Assembly: GCA_964509125.1 (NCBI GenBank)
Contig: CAZDVZ010000003.1
Location: forward strand, 1-64,000
Length of the DNA stretch: 64,000 bases
Source of the DNA: SIG653 sp964509125
GTDB lineage: Bacteria > Bacillota > Clostridia > Oscillospirales > CAG-382
Direction of reading: 5' to 3'
The translations under genes and the position numbers were made by a program. The notes under the pieces are model-generated. The model was not told the DNA's origin, did not search any database, and saw only the letters and a program-made list of their open reading frames with translations. Positions 43,119-52,670 of this stretch are shown here, piece by piece; position 1 is the stretch's first letter; every line of letters begins with the position of its first letter.

Positions 43119-44495
43119 TTAAATTGGATTGCAAACAAATTTTTCTTCTGCTCGAACTCTTAATTCTCCTGATTTAATTTCACAATCCAAATTGTTTACA
43201 TTAATATTTCCGCCCTCAGACCAACATTTAACAAAAGCGTTTCCGCTGTAGTTTGAAACCTTCACATTATCAAATGTAATGTTTCCAAAATGAGCCGCTT
43301 TAATGAAAGGCTCATTTTCGCTTCCTTTTCTTACGGTGTAATTTACATTTTTAAGGGTGAGATCAAACAACACCTGACCGTCGCCGTATGCGTAAAGTCC
43401 GCTCATAATATCGGAAGCATTAATGTTTTCAAACGTGATATCGGTGGGAGGGTTCCCTCTCTGCCAGCTTTCGTTGCCGGAAAGGTTAAGATGCAAAAAC
43501 CTGTCCGCGCCTTTTACGTTGCAGTTCCTTATAACAATGTTACCCGCAGGTTTAACAAGAGGCAGGTCATCGGAAACAAAGTTCGTGAAAAAGCAAAGCA
43601 TATTATTTCTCGCAACACTTGACACGGTTGCACCCGAAACCTTTTCTTCCCATGTAAAGCCGCCGCGGAACTGATATTTGCATGGGCCGTAAACATTACA
43701 ATTTTCAATAAGTATATCGCTGCCGCCAAACCTGAAAGCGCTGCAAGCAGAACTTATTTCGCAATTTCTGATAGACACATTGATGTTGTTAAAACCGGCA
43801 ATAGCGTCATCCCCTGTAATAAGTTTGCAGTTTTCCATAAGAACATTAACGCAAGCTCTTGTATGAAGGGCGTCATGCCCGGCAAGAACGGTTAAATTTG
43901 AGAAAGATACGTTTTCCGATTGAAAAATAGCGTGCGCCCAGTTGCCCGTATTGGTGATGGTATAACCTTCAAACTTTACGTTTTTACAAAAATGCATATT
44001 TATACCATGAGGGCCTCTGTAATGTTCTTCGCCTTCAGGGTCAAATACGTTTTTTCCATTAATAACAGAGCCTTTTTCACCAATAACAGCAATATTTTCC
44101 GCAAAAGCGGCACGAATAATGCCATAGTTCCAATAGCTTCCCGCCGTGTACAAATGCGGCTTAAAACCGCCGCCGCGCTTGACCCATTCGTTTGGGAATA
44201 CCCATCTCACCTTTGTTGCCTGTTCTTCCGGCAACGGCTCAACCGTATCCTCGTAAATATTTGTATAATCCTTAGGATCAGAGCTTCCTACGATTTTTGC
44301 ATTTTCCAGCAAATGCAAGGTAACATTACTGCGAATGCGAATATCCCCGATAATAAATTCGCCTTCGGGAACACAAACCTCGCCGCCGCCTGCAAAAAAA
44401 CACTTGTCAATAGCATTTTGAAAAGATTTTGTCTGAACCTCTTTCAAACCGGGAACAGCACCAAAATCCACAACTGAAACTGTCAGTTTACTCAT
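43119..44495 (-). CDS. Glycoside hydrolase family 28-like (polygalacturonase-type) protein
   Basis: A 458-residue right-handed parallel beta-helix protein. The N-terminus (VVDFGAVPGLKEVQTKSFQNAIDKCFFAGGGEVCVPEGEFIIGDIRIRSNVTLHL) is the classic start of GH28/pectate-lyase-fold enzymes. GDDAIAGFNNINVSIRNCEI resembles the catalytic Asp-Asp region of GH28, preceded by NTGNWAHAIFQSENVSF. No signal peptide is visible, so it may act in the cytosol on imported oligosaccharides. The start at 44495 gives MSKLTVSVVDFGA and has AAAGGA eight bases upstream. A perfect consensus promoter lies at 44536-44564. Substrate (pectin-like or other uronide) is inferred from fold only. Confidence 0.82.
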   Translation of the reverse strand: MSKLTVSVVDFGAVPGLKEVQTKSFQNAIDKCFFAGGGEVCVPEGEFIIGDIRIRSNVTLHLLENAKIVGSSDPKDYTNIYEDTVEPLPEEQATKVRWVFPNEWVKRGGGFKPHLYTAGSYWNYGIIRAAFAENIAVIGEKGSVINGKNVFDPEGEEHYRGPHGINMHFCKNVKFEGYTITNTGNWAHAIFQSENVSFSNLTVLAGHDALHTRACVNVLMENCKLITGDDAIAGFNNINVSIRNCEISSACSAFRFGGSDILIENCNVYGPCKYQFRGGFTWEEKVSGATVSSVARNNMLCFFTNFVSDDLPLVKPAGNIVIRNCNVKGADRFLHLNLSGNESWQRGNPPTDITFENINASDIMSGLYAYGDGQVLFDLTLKNVNYTVRKGSENEPFIKAAHFGNITFDNVKVSNYSGNAFVKCWSEGGNINVNNLDCEIKSGELRVRAEEKFVCNPI

Positions 44496-44535
44496 ACACT
44501 CCATCCTTTTATTTTATATTGATCTTTATGGAGTG

Positions 44536-44564
44536 ATTATAACATACCCTTTCATTATTGTCAA
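44536..44564 (-). promoter_or_regulatory. Consensus promoter of the GH28-like gene
   Basis: Minus-strand TTGACA (44559-44564), 17-bp spacer, TATAAT (44536-44541): a perfect match to the sigma-A consensus. Confidence 0.8.
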
Positions 44565-44657
44565 TGAAAAAAATTTTTTTAAATACAAAGAAGGATTTTA
44601 AAATTTTTTTGCGTATATAGTATATGAAAGAGTTTTGCAATCGAAAGGAGGGGTTTT

Positions 44658-46424
44658 GTGCGTATTCCGGAAGAAACGATTTCCGAGATCGTTGAAAGAA
44701 CGGATATAGAAGATTATATATCAAGATATGTGCCGCTAAAACGTGCCGGATCGGTTTTAAGCGGGTCATGCCCATTCCACAGTGAGCGCACTCCCTCTTT
44801 TACGGTTTTTCCCGGCACAAGGTCGTATTACTGTTTTGGCTGCGGAGCAGGCGGAAATGTTGTCAGCTTCGCCATGGCGATAAACGGGCTTGATTATGTG
44901 GAAGCTCTCCGTCTTCTTGCGAAAGAAGCGGGCATACAGATACCGGAAAATGTTTCGGAAAACTCATTTAGTGTAAGAAAAAGCCGGATCTACGAGGCAA
45001 ACAAAGAAGCCGCAAGGTTTTTTCATTCATGTCTCATGGACGAAACGGGAAAATCCGCAATGGATTATCTTAAAAACAGAGGGCTAAGTCAAACTACCGT
45101 AAGGCGGTTTGGCATAGGTTTTGCTCCCGATTCTTGGGGAGCGCTCGCCTCCCACCTTTCAAAAAAAGGGTTCACGGAAGAAGAGTTGGATGTGGCTTTC
45201 CTTTGCAAAAAAGGGAAAAACGGAAAGATGTATGACATTTTCCGAAACCGAATTGTTTTTCCTCTCATTTCCACCACCGGAGATGTTTTGGGATTTAGCG
45301 CAAGAAGGCTTAACGAGGCGGATGAACGAAAATACGTAAACACTTCCGACACACCGGTTTTCAAGAAAAGCAAATTTGTGTTTGCATTAAACATGGCGAA
45401 GGCGCACAGTGCTACAGAACTTATTATGTGCGAAGGATGCGTAGATGCCATAGCCCTTCATCAAGCGGGGTTTGACGGTGCTGTTGCCACTTTGGGCACG
45501 GCGATAACGCCGGAACAATCAAGAACTCTCGCTAAATACACAAAAAAAATATACCTTTGTTACGATTCTGACTCAGCGGGGCAAACCGCCGCGGAAAAAG
45601 GAATAAAGCTTTTAACTCAGCTTGGAATATCTTCAAAAATAGTAAAACTTCAAGGCGCAAAAGATCCTGACGAATACATAAAAAAATTTGGTGCCGAAGG
45701 TTTTAAACGTCTCCTCTCGTCCGCTGACGGAGAAATTGATTTTCTCATAAATAAAGCTATAGGAAGTATGGATATCTCCGTTTCCGAAAACAAGCTGAAA
45801 GCAATTTCCCAGATCTGTTCGCTCCTTGCGGGACTTGAAACATTAGCCGAAAGGGAGGTCTACTCTGCCCGTGCGGCGCAAATATTGGGAGTGAGCAAAG
45901 AAGCCATAGCAGAAGGTGTAGAAAAGCAACACCGCTCCATGGAGCGTAAAAAGAAAAAAGAATTTGAAAAAAAAGAAGTTATGAAATCCATGGGCGTTGG
46001 AGATAAAACCAACAAAGATAAGCTGACAATGCCCGGAGAAGCACTTTTGGAAGAAAGACTTTTGGGTATGCTTTTATGCCAAAGCGATCTGTACAAATTT
46101 GCCGACGGAAGGGTTTCGGAAAACTTGTTCTTCACCGAATTTGGTAAAAAAGTGTTTTCTGTTTTCAAAAATGATTTTGAAGCGGAAAAAGAGCCGGTAC
46201 TTTCCAACGAGGCTTTAAACGCGGAAGAAACGTCCGCCGTCGCAAAAATGGTGGCAATGCGGCAATCCTCGGGAGAAAACACAAAAGAAGCGTTGCTAAA
46301 ACTCATTGATGCCTTGGAACGCAAAAGAATGCAAAGCGACGCAGATGAAGCGCTTTCGGATGCCGACACAGATGCACGAGGCGAGGAGCTGAAAAAATAT
46401 ATTGCCTCACTAAAAAAGAAATAA
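44658..46424 (+). CDS. dnaG: DNA primase
   Basis: Synthesises RNA primers at the replication fork. The 588-residue protein starts with GTG, nine bases after AAAGGAGGGG. The CHC2 zinc domain is CPFHSERTPSFTVFPGTRSYYCFGCGAGG (residues 36-65). The Toprim core contains LIMCEGCVDAIALHQAGFDGAVATLGTAIT and IYLCYDSDSAGQTAAEKG (catalytic Glu and Asp-x-Asp). The C-terminal third, after a Lys-rich linker, is the helicase-binding domain (EALLEERLLGMLLCQ). It is followed 60 bp later by rpoD, the conserved macromolecular-synthesis operon. Confidence 0.96.
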   Translation: MRIPEETISEIVERTDIEDYISRYVPLKRAGSVLSGSCPFHSERTPSFTVFPGTRSYYCFGCGAGGNVVSFAMAINGLDYVEALRLLAKEAGIQIPENVSENSFSVRKSRIYEANKEAARFFHSCLMDETGKSAMDYLKNRGLSQTTVRRFGIGFAPDSWGALASHLSKKGFTEEELDVAFLCKKGKNGKMYDIFRNRIVFPLISTTGDVLGFSARRLNEADERKYVNTSDTPVFKKSKFVFALNMAKAHSATELIMCEGCVDAIALHQAGFDGAVATLGTAITPEQSRTLAKYTKKIYLCYDSDSAGQTAAEKGIKLLTQLGISSKIVKLQGAKDPDEYIKKFGAEGFKRLLSSADGEIDFLINKAIGSMDISVSENKLKAISQICSLLAGLETLAEREVYSARAAQILGVSKEAIAEGVEKQHRSMERKKKKEFEKKEVMKSMGVGDKTNKDKLTMPGEALLEERLLGMLLCQSDLYKFADGRVSENLFFTEFGKKVFSVFKNDFEAEKEPVLSNEALNAEETSAVAKMVAMRQSSGENTKEALLKLIDALERKRMQSDADEALSDADTDARGEELKKYIASLKKK

Positions 46425-46484
46425 AAAAAATTGATTATAAACCGAATTTTCGCCGTAAAATATAGGGAGAAAAGGAGAAACAAA

Positions 46485-47588
46485 ATGACAGAAGAAAAAA
46501 AGAATGTCTTGCAAAGCTTAATTGAATCCTGCAAACCAAAAGGAACAGTAAGCTCAAGCGATGTTCTTGACGCCATCGATGGATTTGACTGTTCCATCGA
46601 AGACTTAGAAGCCGCTTGCGATCTGTTGGATTCCAACGGAATTGAGATCACAAGTGATTTTGACCCCGCTTTGGCAGAACTTCAAAACGGTTTTGCAGAA
46701 GAAGAAATAAGCGAAGACGACAGCGAAGACGTCGATGTGCTTTTGGCGCAGGAAGGGCTTGCCATTGACGACCCCGTAAGAATGTATTTGAAAGAAATAG
46801 GAAAAGTTCCGCTTCTTTCCGCAGACAAAGAATTGGAGCTTGCCAGCCGTATGGCGGCAGGTGACCAAAAAGCAAAGGATCAGCTTGTGGAAGCAAACCT
46901 TCGTCTTGTTGTAAGCATCGCCAAAAAGTATATCAACAGAGGAATGTTTTTCCTTGACCTTATCCAAGAGGGTAACTTAGGACTTATGAAAGCCGTTGAG
47001 AAATTTGATTACGGCAAGGGATACAAATTTTCAACATACGCCACGTGGTGGGTAAGACAAGCAATAACAAGAGCTATTGCAGATCAAGCGAGAACTATAA
47101 GGATCCCCGTTCATATGGTGGAGACGATTAACAAAGTTCTCCGCGCTTCAAGACAGCTTCTTCAAAAGTTGGGCAGAGAGCCTACCAGCGAAGAAATTGC
47201 AAAAGAAGTTAACCTTTCTCCCGAACGTGTGAGAGAAATTTTAAAGATCTCCCAAGAGCCCGTTTCTTTGGAAATGCCCATAGGCGAAGAAGAAGACAGC
47301 CATTTGGGTGACTTCATTGCAGACGAAAACACCCCTTCTCCCGCAGAGGCGGCATCTTATGTAATGCTTCATAAAGCGCTTTTTGATGTTCTCAAAACCC
47401 TCACGCCAAGAGAAGAGAGCGTTTTAAAGCTTCGTTTCGGACTTGTTGACGGAAAACAGCGTACACTTGAAGAGGTGGGCAAGCAGTTTAAGATCACTCG
47501 TGAGCGTATCCGTCAGATAGAAGCGAAGGCATTGAGAAAGCTCCGACACCCTGCAAGGAGCAGAAAACTCAAAGACTTTATGGAATAA
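46485..47588 (+). CDS. rpoD: Primary RNA polymerase sigma factor (sigma-70/SigA)
   Basis: Housekeeping sigma factor. The 367-residue protein has region 1.1-like sequence at the N-terminus, region 1.2 (DDPVRMYLKEIGKVPLLSADKELELASRM), region 2 (AKDQLVEANLRLVVSIAKKYINRGMFFLDLIQEGNLGLMKAVEKFDYGKGYKFSTYATWWVRQAITRAIADQARTIRIPVHM), region 3, and region 4 (LTPREESVLKLRFGL and EEVGKQFKITRERIRQIEAKALRKLRHP). ATG 46485 follows AAAAGGAG; an 18-residue longer frame is unsupported. It agrees with the many TTGACA/TATAAT promoters found here. It is followed by pheS after 20 bp. Confidence 0.97.
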   Translation: MTEEKKNVLQSLIESCKPKGTVSSSDVLDAIDGFDCSIEDLEAACDLLDSNGIEITSDFDPALAELQNGFAEEEISEDDSEDVDVLLAQEGLAIDDPVRMYLKEIGKVPLLSADKELELASRMAAGDQKAKDQLVEANLRLVVSIAKKYINRGMFFLDLIQEGNLGLMKAVEKFDYGKGYKFSTYATWWVRQAITRAIADQARTIRIPVHMVETINKVLRASRQLLQKLGREPTSEEIAKEVNLSPERVREILKISQEPVSLEMPIGEEEDSHLGDFIADENTPSPAEAASYVMLHKALFDVLKTLTPREESVLKLRFGLVDGKQRTLEEVGKQFKITRERIRQIEAKALRKLRHPARSRKLKDFME

Positions 47589-47608
47589 TCAACGAAGGGA
47601 AAAATATT

Positions 47609-48628
47609 ATGCAAAATCAGCTTAAAGGCATTTTAGACGCCGCAAAAGAAAAAATTTCCGCCGTAACTTCCACAGAATCTCTCGAAGCTTTAAGAGTGGA
47701 ATTTTTAGGCAAAAAAGGAGCACTCACCGCCATTTTGAGACAAATGGGCTCGCTCTCCGCGGAGGAAAGGCCGGTTGTGGGAGCATTGGCAAACACGGTA
47801 AGAGGCGAGATCGAAGAACTCATTAAAGAAAAAGCATCTGCTCTGAAGCAGACAGAGCTTTTGTCAAAATTAGAAAAAGAAAAGATAGACATTACACTTC
47901 CCGGCCGATCCGTTTCTTTGGGAACGCTTCATCCGTTGGCACAAGTAGAACGTGATCTTTCGGAAATATTTGTTTCAATGGGATTCAGCATTGCGGAAGG
48001 TCCTGAGATAGAAAAAACATATTACAATTTTGATGCTCTCAACGCTCCTGCCGACCATCCGTCAAGAGAGCCTTCGGATACATTTTACATTGGAGAGGAT
48101 ATCCTTCTCCGCACACAAACATCTCCCGTTCAGGTAAGAACTATGGAGCACAAAAAACCGCCTATCAGAGTTATTTCACCCGGCCGTGTTTACAGATGCG
48201 ACGCCGTTGACGGTACCCACTCCCCCATGTTCCACCAGCTTGAAGGACTTGTAGTTGATAAAAATATCACCATGGGTGATTTAAAGGGCACCTTGGATAA
48301 ATTTGCAAAAATTTATTTTGGTGAAAACACCTCCACCCGCTTCCGTCCCCACAACTTCCCGTTTACCGAGCCTTCTGCCGAAGTTGACGTAAGCTGCTTC
48401 ATGTGTGGCGGAAAAGGATGCAGGCTTTGCAAAGGCGAAGGCTGGATCGAAATCTTGGGCGCAGGTATGGTGCATCCCAACGTGCTCTCCTCCTGTGACA
48501 TAGATCCCGATGTTTATTCAGGATTTGCGTTCGGCATGGGACTTGAACGTATTGTCATGATAAAATACGGCATCGAAGATATGCGTTATCTCTACGAAAA
48601 CGATGTCAGATTTTTGAAACAGTTCTAA
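47609..48628 (+). CDS. pheS: Phenylalanyl-tRNA synthetase alpha subunit
   Basis: Catalytic subunit of the alpha2-beta2 enzyme that charges tRNA-Phe. The 339-residue protein has an N-terminal coiled coil (about 1-90), class II motif 1 around HPLAQVERDLSEIFVSMGFSIAEGPEIE, motif 2 with RVISPGRVYRCDAVDGTHSPMFHQLEGLVVD, a Cys cluster in CFMCGGKGCRLCKGEGWIEILGAGMVHPNVL, and motif 3 FAFGMGLERIVMIKYGI. It begins 20 bp after rpoD with no T-box leader and 22 bp before pheT. Confidence 0.96.
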   Translation: MQNQLKGILDAAKEKISAVTSTESLEALRVEFLGKKGALTAILRQMGSLSAEERPVVGALANTVRGEIEELIKEKASALKQTELLSKLEKEKIDITLPGRSVSLGTLHPLAQVERDLSEIFVSMGFSIAEGPEIEKTYYNFDALNAPADHPSREPSDTFYIGEDILLRTQTSPVQVRTMEHKKPPIRVISPGRVYRCDAVDGTHSPMFHQLEGLVVDKNITMGDLKGTLDKFAKIYFGENTSTRFRPHNFPFTEPSAEVDVSCFMCGGKGCRLCKGEGWIEILGAGMVHPNVLSSCDIDPDVYSGFAFGMGLERIVMIKYGIEDMRYLYENDVRFLKQF

Positions 48629-48650
48629 CAAGGGAGGGGAAAAACATATT

Positions 48651-51026
48651 ATGATCATATCATTAAATTGGCTTAAAGACTATGTTGATGTTAACGAAAC
48701 ACCAAAAGAATTCAGCGAAAAGCTCACCATGAGCGGAACAAAAGTTGAAGGCTTTGAAATTTTGGGCGAAGATATCCAAAACGTAGTGGTAGGTAAAGTT
48801 TTATCCATTACGAAGCATACCAACTCCGATCATATGTGGATCTGCCGGATCGATATAGGAGAAGAAGCTCCTGTTCAGATCGTTACGGGTGCACAAAACG
48901 TAAAAGAAGGCGACTTTGTTCCCGTTGCAAAGCACGAAAGCCTCCTTCCCGGCGGTGTTAAGATAAAATCGGGAAAATTGAGAGGCGAGGTAAGTAACGG
49001 AATGCTTTGTTCCATTGCGGAACTTAATCTCACTACCCATGATTGTCCCGAAGCAATTGAAGACGGGATTTACATTTTAGACGATTCTCATGCACCGGGT
49101 ACAGACATAAAAGAAGCACTCATGCTAAATGATACAGCGGTTGAGCTTGAACTCACCTTCAACCGTCCCGACTGTCTTGCCCTTACATCTGTTGCAAGAG
49201 AAAGTGCTGCCGCAATCAAAACAGAATTTAAAGCTCCCAAAATGTATGTTCCTCCAAAGGGCGACGAAATTAACGATTATATTTCCGTAAAGGTAGAAAA
49301 TCCCACACTTTGCCCCAGATACACTGCGGCGGTTGTTAAAAACGTAAAGATAGGGCCTTCGCCCCTTTGGATGAGAAGACGTCTCAGAACAGCAGGCGTT
49401 AGACCTATAAACAATATTGTTGACATTACAAACTATGTAATGCTTGAATACGGACAGCCAATGCACGCTTTTGATTATTCTTTCCTCAAAAGCAAACAGA
49501 TCATTGTAAGAAATGCCACAGAGGGCGAAAAGATAATTACTCTTGACAGCACCGCACATGATCTTTCGACAGAAATGCTTTGCATTGCAGACGGCGAAAA
49601 ACCCGTTGCACTTGCAGGTATTATGGGGGGAGAAAACAGTGAGATCACCAACGAAACAGTTACCGTCGTGTTCGAATCCGCAAATTTTGACCGTTCGTCC
49701 ATCCGTCGCACAGCTCGTACTTTGGGGATGAGAACAGAAAGCTCAAATAAATTTGAAAAAGGACTTCCGGCATATAACACATATCCCGCACTTATGAGGG
49801 CGTTGGAGCTTACTGAAATGTTAGGAGCAGGCGAAGTTGTTTCAGGCGTCATCGATGTTTTGAATACAGACATCGGAGAGAGAAGGATCCCATTTAATAT
49901 TGATAGAATAAACTCACTTATAGGCATAAACATTACAGCAGAAGAAGCCGCAGAGCTTTTAAAACCGTTAGACCTTATTGTTGACGGAAAAGAGCTTATC
50001 GTTCCACCTTATCGTTACGATATAGAAAAGACAGCAGACATTACAGAGGAGATAGCAAGGCTTTATGGCTTTGATAACATCCCCGCTACACAGTTTAGCG
50101 GAAGCATTGAAGATGGCGGTTATACTCCCAAACAAAAATTCCGCTTAGATGCAGAGAACAGAGCCTTAGCGATGGGATTTTGCCAAGTTTACACTTACTC
50201 TTTCATATCTCCCAAAGAATATGAAAAACTGTGTCTTGACAGCGCAAGCGCAGAAAACAGCATAAAACTCATCAATCCCTTGGGCGAAGAAAACTCCATA
50301 ATGCGAATAACCGCCCTTGGATCCGTCCTCGATGTACTTGCATACAACGCAAACAGAAAAGCAGAAAATATTATGCTTTTTGAAAACGCAACCGTTTATG
50401 AGCCGTCCGAAGACGGGATGTCAAAAGAAAGAAAGCAGCTCATTTTGTCGTTCAGCAAATGCGCAGGCTACGATTTCTACACCATGAAAGGGTTTGTGGA
50501 AAGTATGTTTGCAGCGCTTCGTGTTGATATTAAGGGCGTTTATGCTTCGGCTCATCCGTCCTTCCATCCCGGCAGACAGGCAAGCATCAATATCGGTGAC
50601 AAGGTTGCCGCTACATTTGGGCAAATAAATCCTGTGGTTGCAGAAAATTTCTCACTGCCTATAGATACTTATGCTGCAATAATTGAGCTTGACCATCTGT
50701 TCAAAGTAAGAAACGTAGAAAAGACGTTTAAAAAATTGCCTGCGTTCCCTGCCATTGAACGTGACCTTGCGCTTATTGCCAATGACGAAACGGAATGTGG
50801 CACAATTATTTCTGCTATTGAAAAATTCTCTCCAAAAACCTTAGAAAGCGTCAAGTTGTTTGACGTATACAAGGGAAAAGGCGTTGATGAAGGGAAAAAG
50901 AGTCTCGCGTTCAGGCTCACATTCAGACATCCGGAAAAGACGTTGAGCGATGAAGACGCAGATAAAGCCATCGAAAAGATTTTAAAGAAACTCGATGAAG
51001 ATTTGGGCATAACGCTCAGACGATAA
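48651..51026 (+). CDS. pheT: Phenylalanyl-tRNA synthetase beta subunit
   Basis: Partner of PheS, responsible for editing and tRNA binding. The 791-residue protein has the tRNA-binding domain (about residues 40-150: VVVGKVLSITKHTNSDHMWICRIDIG to GMLCSIAELNLT), the B3/B4 editing domain (PRYTAAVVKNVKIGPSPLWMRRRLRTAGVRPINNIVDITNYVMLEYGQPMHAFDY), B5 (RIPFNIDRINSLIGINITAEEAAELL) and the C-terminal anticodon-binding FDX-ACB domain (FPAIERDLALIANDE to ADKAIEKILKKLDEDLGITLR). Length is normal. AGGGAGGGG precedes the ATG. Confidence 0.96.
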   Translation: MIISLNWLKDYVDVNETPKEFSEKLTMSGTKVEGFEILGEDIQNVVVGKVLSITKHTNSDHMWICRIDIGEEAPVQIVTGAQNVKEGDFVPVAKHESLLPGGVKIKSGKLRGEVSNGMLCSIAELNLTTHDCPEAIEDGIYILDDSHAPGTDIKEALMLNDTAVELELTFNRPDCLALTSVARESAAAIKTEFKAPKMYVPPKGDEINDYISVKVENPTLCPRYTAAVVKNVKIGPSPLWMRRRLRTAGVRPINNIVDITNYVMLEYGQPMHAFDYSFLKSKQIIVRNATEGEKIITLDSTAHDLSTEMLCIADGEKPVALAGIMGGENSEITNETVTVVFESANFDRSSIRRTARTLGMRTESSNKFEKGLPAYNTYPALMRALELTEMLGAGEVVSGVIDVLNTDIGERRIPFNIDRINSLIGINITAEEAAELLKPLDLIVDGKELIVPPYRYDIEKTADITEEIARLYGFDNIPATQFSGSIEDGGYTPKQKFRLDAENRALAMGFCQVYTYSFISPKEYEKLCLDSASAENSIKLINPLGEENSIMRITALGSVLDVLAYNANRKAENIMLFENATVYEPSEDGMSKERKQLILSFSKCAGYDFYTMKGFVESMFAALRVDIKGVYASAHPSFHPGRQASINIGDKVAATFGQINPVVAENFSLPIDTYAAIIELDHLFKVRNVEKTFKKLPAFPAIERDLALIANDETECGTIISAIEKFSPKTLESVKLFDVYKGKGVDEGKKSLAFRLTFRHPEKTLSDEDADKAIEKILKKLDEDLGITLRR

Positions 51027-51055
51027 ATTGCCGGACTTCCACGGAGGTAAAAAAC

Positions 51056-51352
51056 ATGGCACAACAAAATACCATAATAATTTCAAAAAAGACAGCTTCC
51101 GATTACATCAGAGAATCAGAAGCCGATAAAAGAACGATCGAAGTTTTAAAAAAGGTTTTTGACGCCCTTGTTGCAAAAGGATGTTATGACCCTATCAACC
51201 AACTTTTGGGATATATCCTTTCAGAAGACCCTACTTATATTACAAGCTTGAACAATGCTCGTTCCTTGATAACTTCAGTAGAAAGAGATGATATTATCCG
51301 AGTACTGCTAAAAGAGTTTTTGAAAGCCAAAGTAGCAGACGAATCAAAATAA
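51056..51352 (+). CDS. ireB: IreB family regulatory phosphoprotein (UPF0297)
   Basis: A 98-residue protein whose core KVFDALVAKGCYDPINQLLGYILSEDPTYITSLNNARSLITSVERDDIIRVLLKEFLK is the family signature. In Enterococcus, IreB is phosphorylated at N-terminal threonines by the PASTA kinase IreK, dephosphorylated by the PP2C phosphatase IreP, and modulates intrinsic cephalosporin resistance. Here the N-terminal part carries Thr residues at positions 6 and 14 that could be the targets (inference). It lies 29 bp after pheT with ACGGAGG upstream. Its usual neighbours alaS and ruvX are not here; two small proteins follow instead. Confidence 0.93.
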   Translation: MAQQNTIIISKKTASDYIRESEADKRTIEVLKKVFDALVAKGCYDPINQLLGYILSEDPTYITSLNNARSLITSVERDDIIRVLLKEFLKAKVADESK

Positions 51353-51378
51353 AAATTTGAAAAGGAAGGTACTGTTTT

Positions 51379-51681
51379 ATGTCAGGAGCCGCGAAGAAAG
51401 ATGAACCCATGAAGGTTTTGATGTATAAAGGCAAACCCCTTGTGAGACAGGGAAACTTTCTGTTTTATGGGTTTCCAAACGATAAAGCCATTTTGTTTTT
51501 AAATATTGTGGAATCGGAAAAGGTTGGAGACATTTCTGTTGCCACAAAAGTTTTGGTACAGATCCAAAAAACCGATGACAGCCTCAGCTTCAACGAAAAA
51601 GTCATTAAACAATGTGAAAAGAAATCATTTTATGATGCTTTAGACATCGGAATGGTTTGGCTTGAACGTGAGCTGAGATAA
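51379..51681 (+). CDS. Conserved hypothetical protein
   Basis: A 100-residue soluble protein that I cannot assign. It has a mixed alpha/beta look: VLMYKGKPLVRQGNFLFYGFPNDKAILFLNIVESEKVGD, then VATKVLVQIQKTDDSLSFNEKVIKQCEKKSFYDALDIGMVWLEREL. No membrane segment, signal or metal motif is visible. It lies 26 bp after ireB and 4 bp before the next gene, so the three are co-transcribed. AAAAGGAAGG precedes the ATG. Confidence 0.75.
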   Translation: MSGAAKKDEPMKVLMYKGKPLVRQGNFLFYGFPNDKAILFLNIVESEKVGDISVATKVLVQIQKTDDSLSFNEKVIKQCEKKSFYDALDIGMVWLERELR

Positions 51682-51685
51682 AACC

Positions 51686-51889
51686 ATGGATAAGTTTAAA
51701 AATAATAAGCTACCTGTAACAAGATGTGAAAGTTGTGAGTTTTATGACTACGACGAGGATAGCGATACATATTGTTGCACCGTCGGGCTTGATCAGGACG
51801 AATTTGAAAAATTCGTACTTCATACAGATTTTAACTGTCGTTATTATAGGTTTTATGACGAGTATGCTACTGTCCGCAAACAAAATTAA
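51686..51889 (+). CDS. DUF6472-like small Cys-rich protein
   Basis: A 67-residue protein with CESCEFYDYDEDSDTYCC, an acidic GLDQDEFEKF, FNCRYYRFYDEYATVRKQN. The spaced Cys residues (CxxC, CC, C), acidic middle and ending match the DUF6472 pattern as I remember it; metal binding is likely but unproven. The function is unknown. It starts 4 bp after the preceding stop and is the last gene of the dnaG-rpoD-pheST-ireB row. Intergenic repeats begin within a few bases of its stop codon. Confidence 0.78.
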   Translation: MDKFKNNKLPVTRCESCEFYDYDEDSDTYCCTVGLDQDEFEKFVLHTDFNCRYYRFYDEYATVRKQN

Positions 51890-51892
51890 CAC

Positions 51893-52575
51893 GACCAAAT
51901 TTGGTGTAAAAAAAGTCGTGACCGCAAAAAGAGAAAGTTATTATTCTTTTATTTCTNNNNNNNNNNNNNNNNNNNNNNNNNNNNNNNNNNNNNNNNNNNN
52001 NNNNNNNNNNNNNNNNNNNNNNNNNNNNNNNNNNNNNNNNNNNNNNNNNNNNNNNNTGGTGTAAAAAAAGTCGTGACCGCAAAAAGAGAAAGTTATTATT
52101 CTTTTATTTCTCAAACTTGTTGCGGATTTAATTCCACATATTAATGTATGAAAAAAGCCGAAAGGCTTTTTTCTATTTATATTCTCTTTTGCTTTGAAAA
52201 AACATCCCCTCTCGACGTACCAATGTACGCCTTCGGGGTCTGTTTTTCCAATCACAACATTTTTTCCTACCAAATTTTTACACTTCGGGTGTTGCGTGGG
52301 TAAAAATTCGGGTGTAAAAAAGCCGCGACCGCAAAAAGAGAAAGCTATTATTCTTTTATTTCTCAAACTTGTTGCGGATTTAATTCCACATATTAATGTA
52401 TGAAAAAAGCCGAAAGGCTTTTTTCTATTTATATTCTCTTTTGCTTTGAAAAAACATCCCCTCTCGACGTACCAATGTACGCCTTCGGGGTCTGTTTTTC
52501 CAATCACAACATTTTTTCCTACCAAATTTTCAAAAGGTACTTGTGTGGTGTAAAAAAAGTCGTGACCGCAAAAAG
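51893..52575. repeat. Intergenic structured repeat family A, tandem copies with assembly gap
   Basis: Units starting GTGTAAAAAAAGTCGTGACCGC recur with periods of 252 and 237 bp; a 100-N gap lies at 51957-52056. Each unit contains, in order, GACCGCAAAAAGAGAAA, a variable interior, a perfect hairpin AAAAAAGCC-GAAA-GGCTTTTTT (52151-52172 and 52403-52424) that looks like a terminator, TTCTCTTTTGC (inverted relative to the first motif), and a larger hairpin (52196-52249): outer A/T stem, CCCC/GGGG, an internal loop, CGTAC/GTACG. A sister family lies at 63012-63700. I see no transposase or open frame that holds across copies. Confidence 0.9.
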
Positions 52576-52670
52576 AGAAAAGTTTTCAACTTTTCACTTA
52601 TGCAAGGCTTGCGACTGCATATCATCAAAGCGGAACGCTTTGTATAAGTGAAAAGTCAAAGACTTTTCAC
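52576..52670. repeat. Palindromic repeat at the 3' end of the ATPase gene
   Basis: GTGAAAAGT-CAAAG-ACTTTTCAC at 52648-52670 is a 23-bp palindrome. An inverted copy of AGTGAAAAGTTGAAAACTTTTC lies at 52576-52597, and ACTTTTCACTTAT there can pair with GTATAAGTGAAAAGT at 52642-52656. Small hairpins (GCAAGGCTTGC, AAAGCGGAACGCTTT) lie between. The ATPase stop codon (TGA, 52656-52658) is inside the palindrome, which supplies the last residues VKSL. Confidence 0.85.

Noticed and set aside
51941..52525. Minus-strand open frame running through repeat family A (two near-identical blocks starting VGKNVVIGKTDPEGV)
   Set aside because: It is the repeat unit read in a frame that stays open because the periods are multiples of three. 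The homologous family B sequence has an in-frame stop (after APEGVP), there is no Shine-Dalgarno, and conservation follows hairpin pairing rather than codons.
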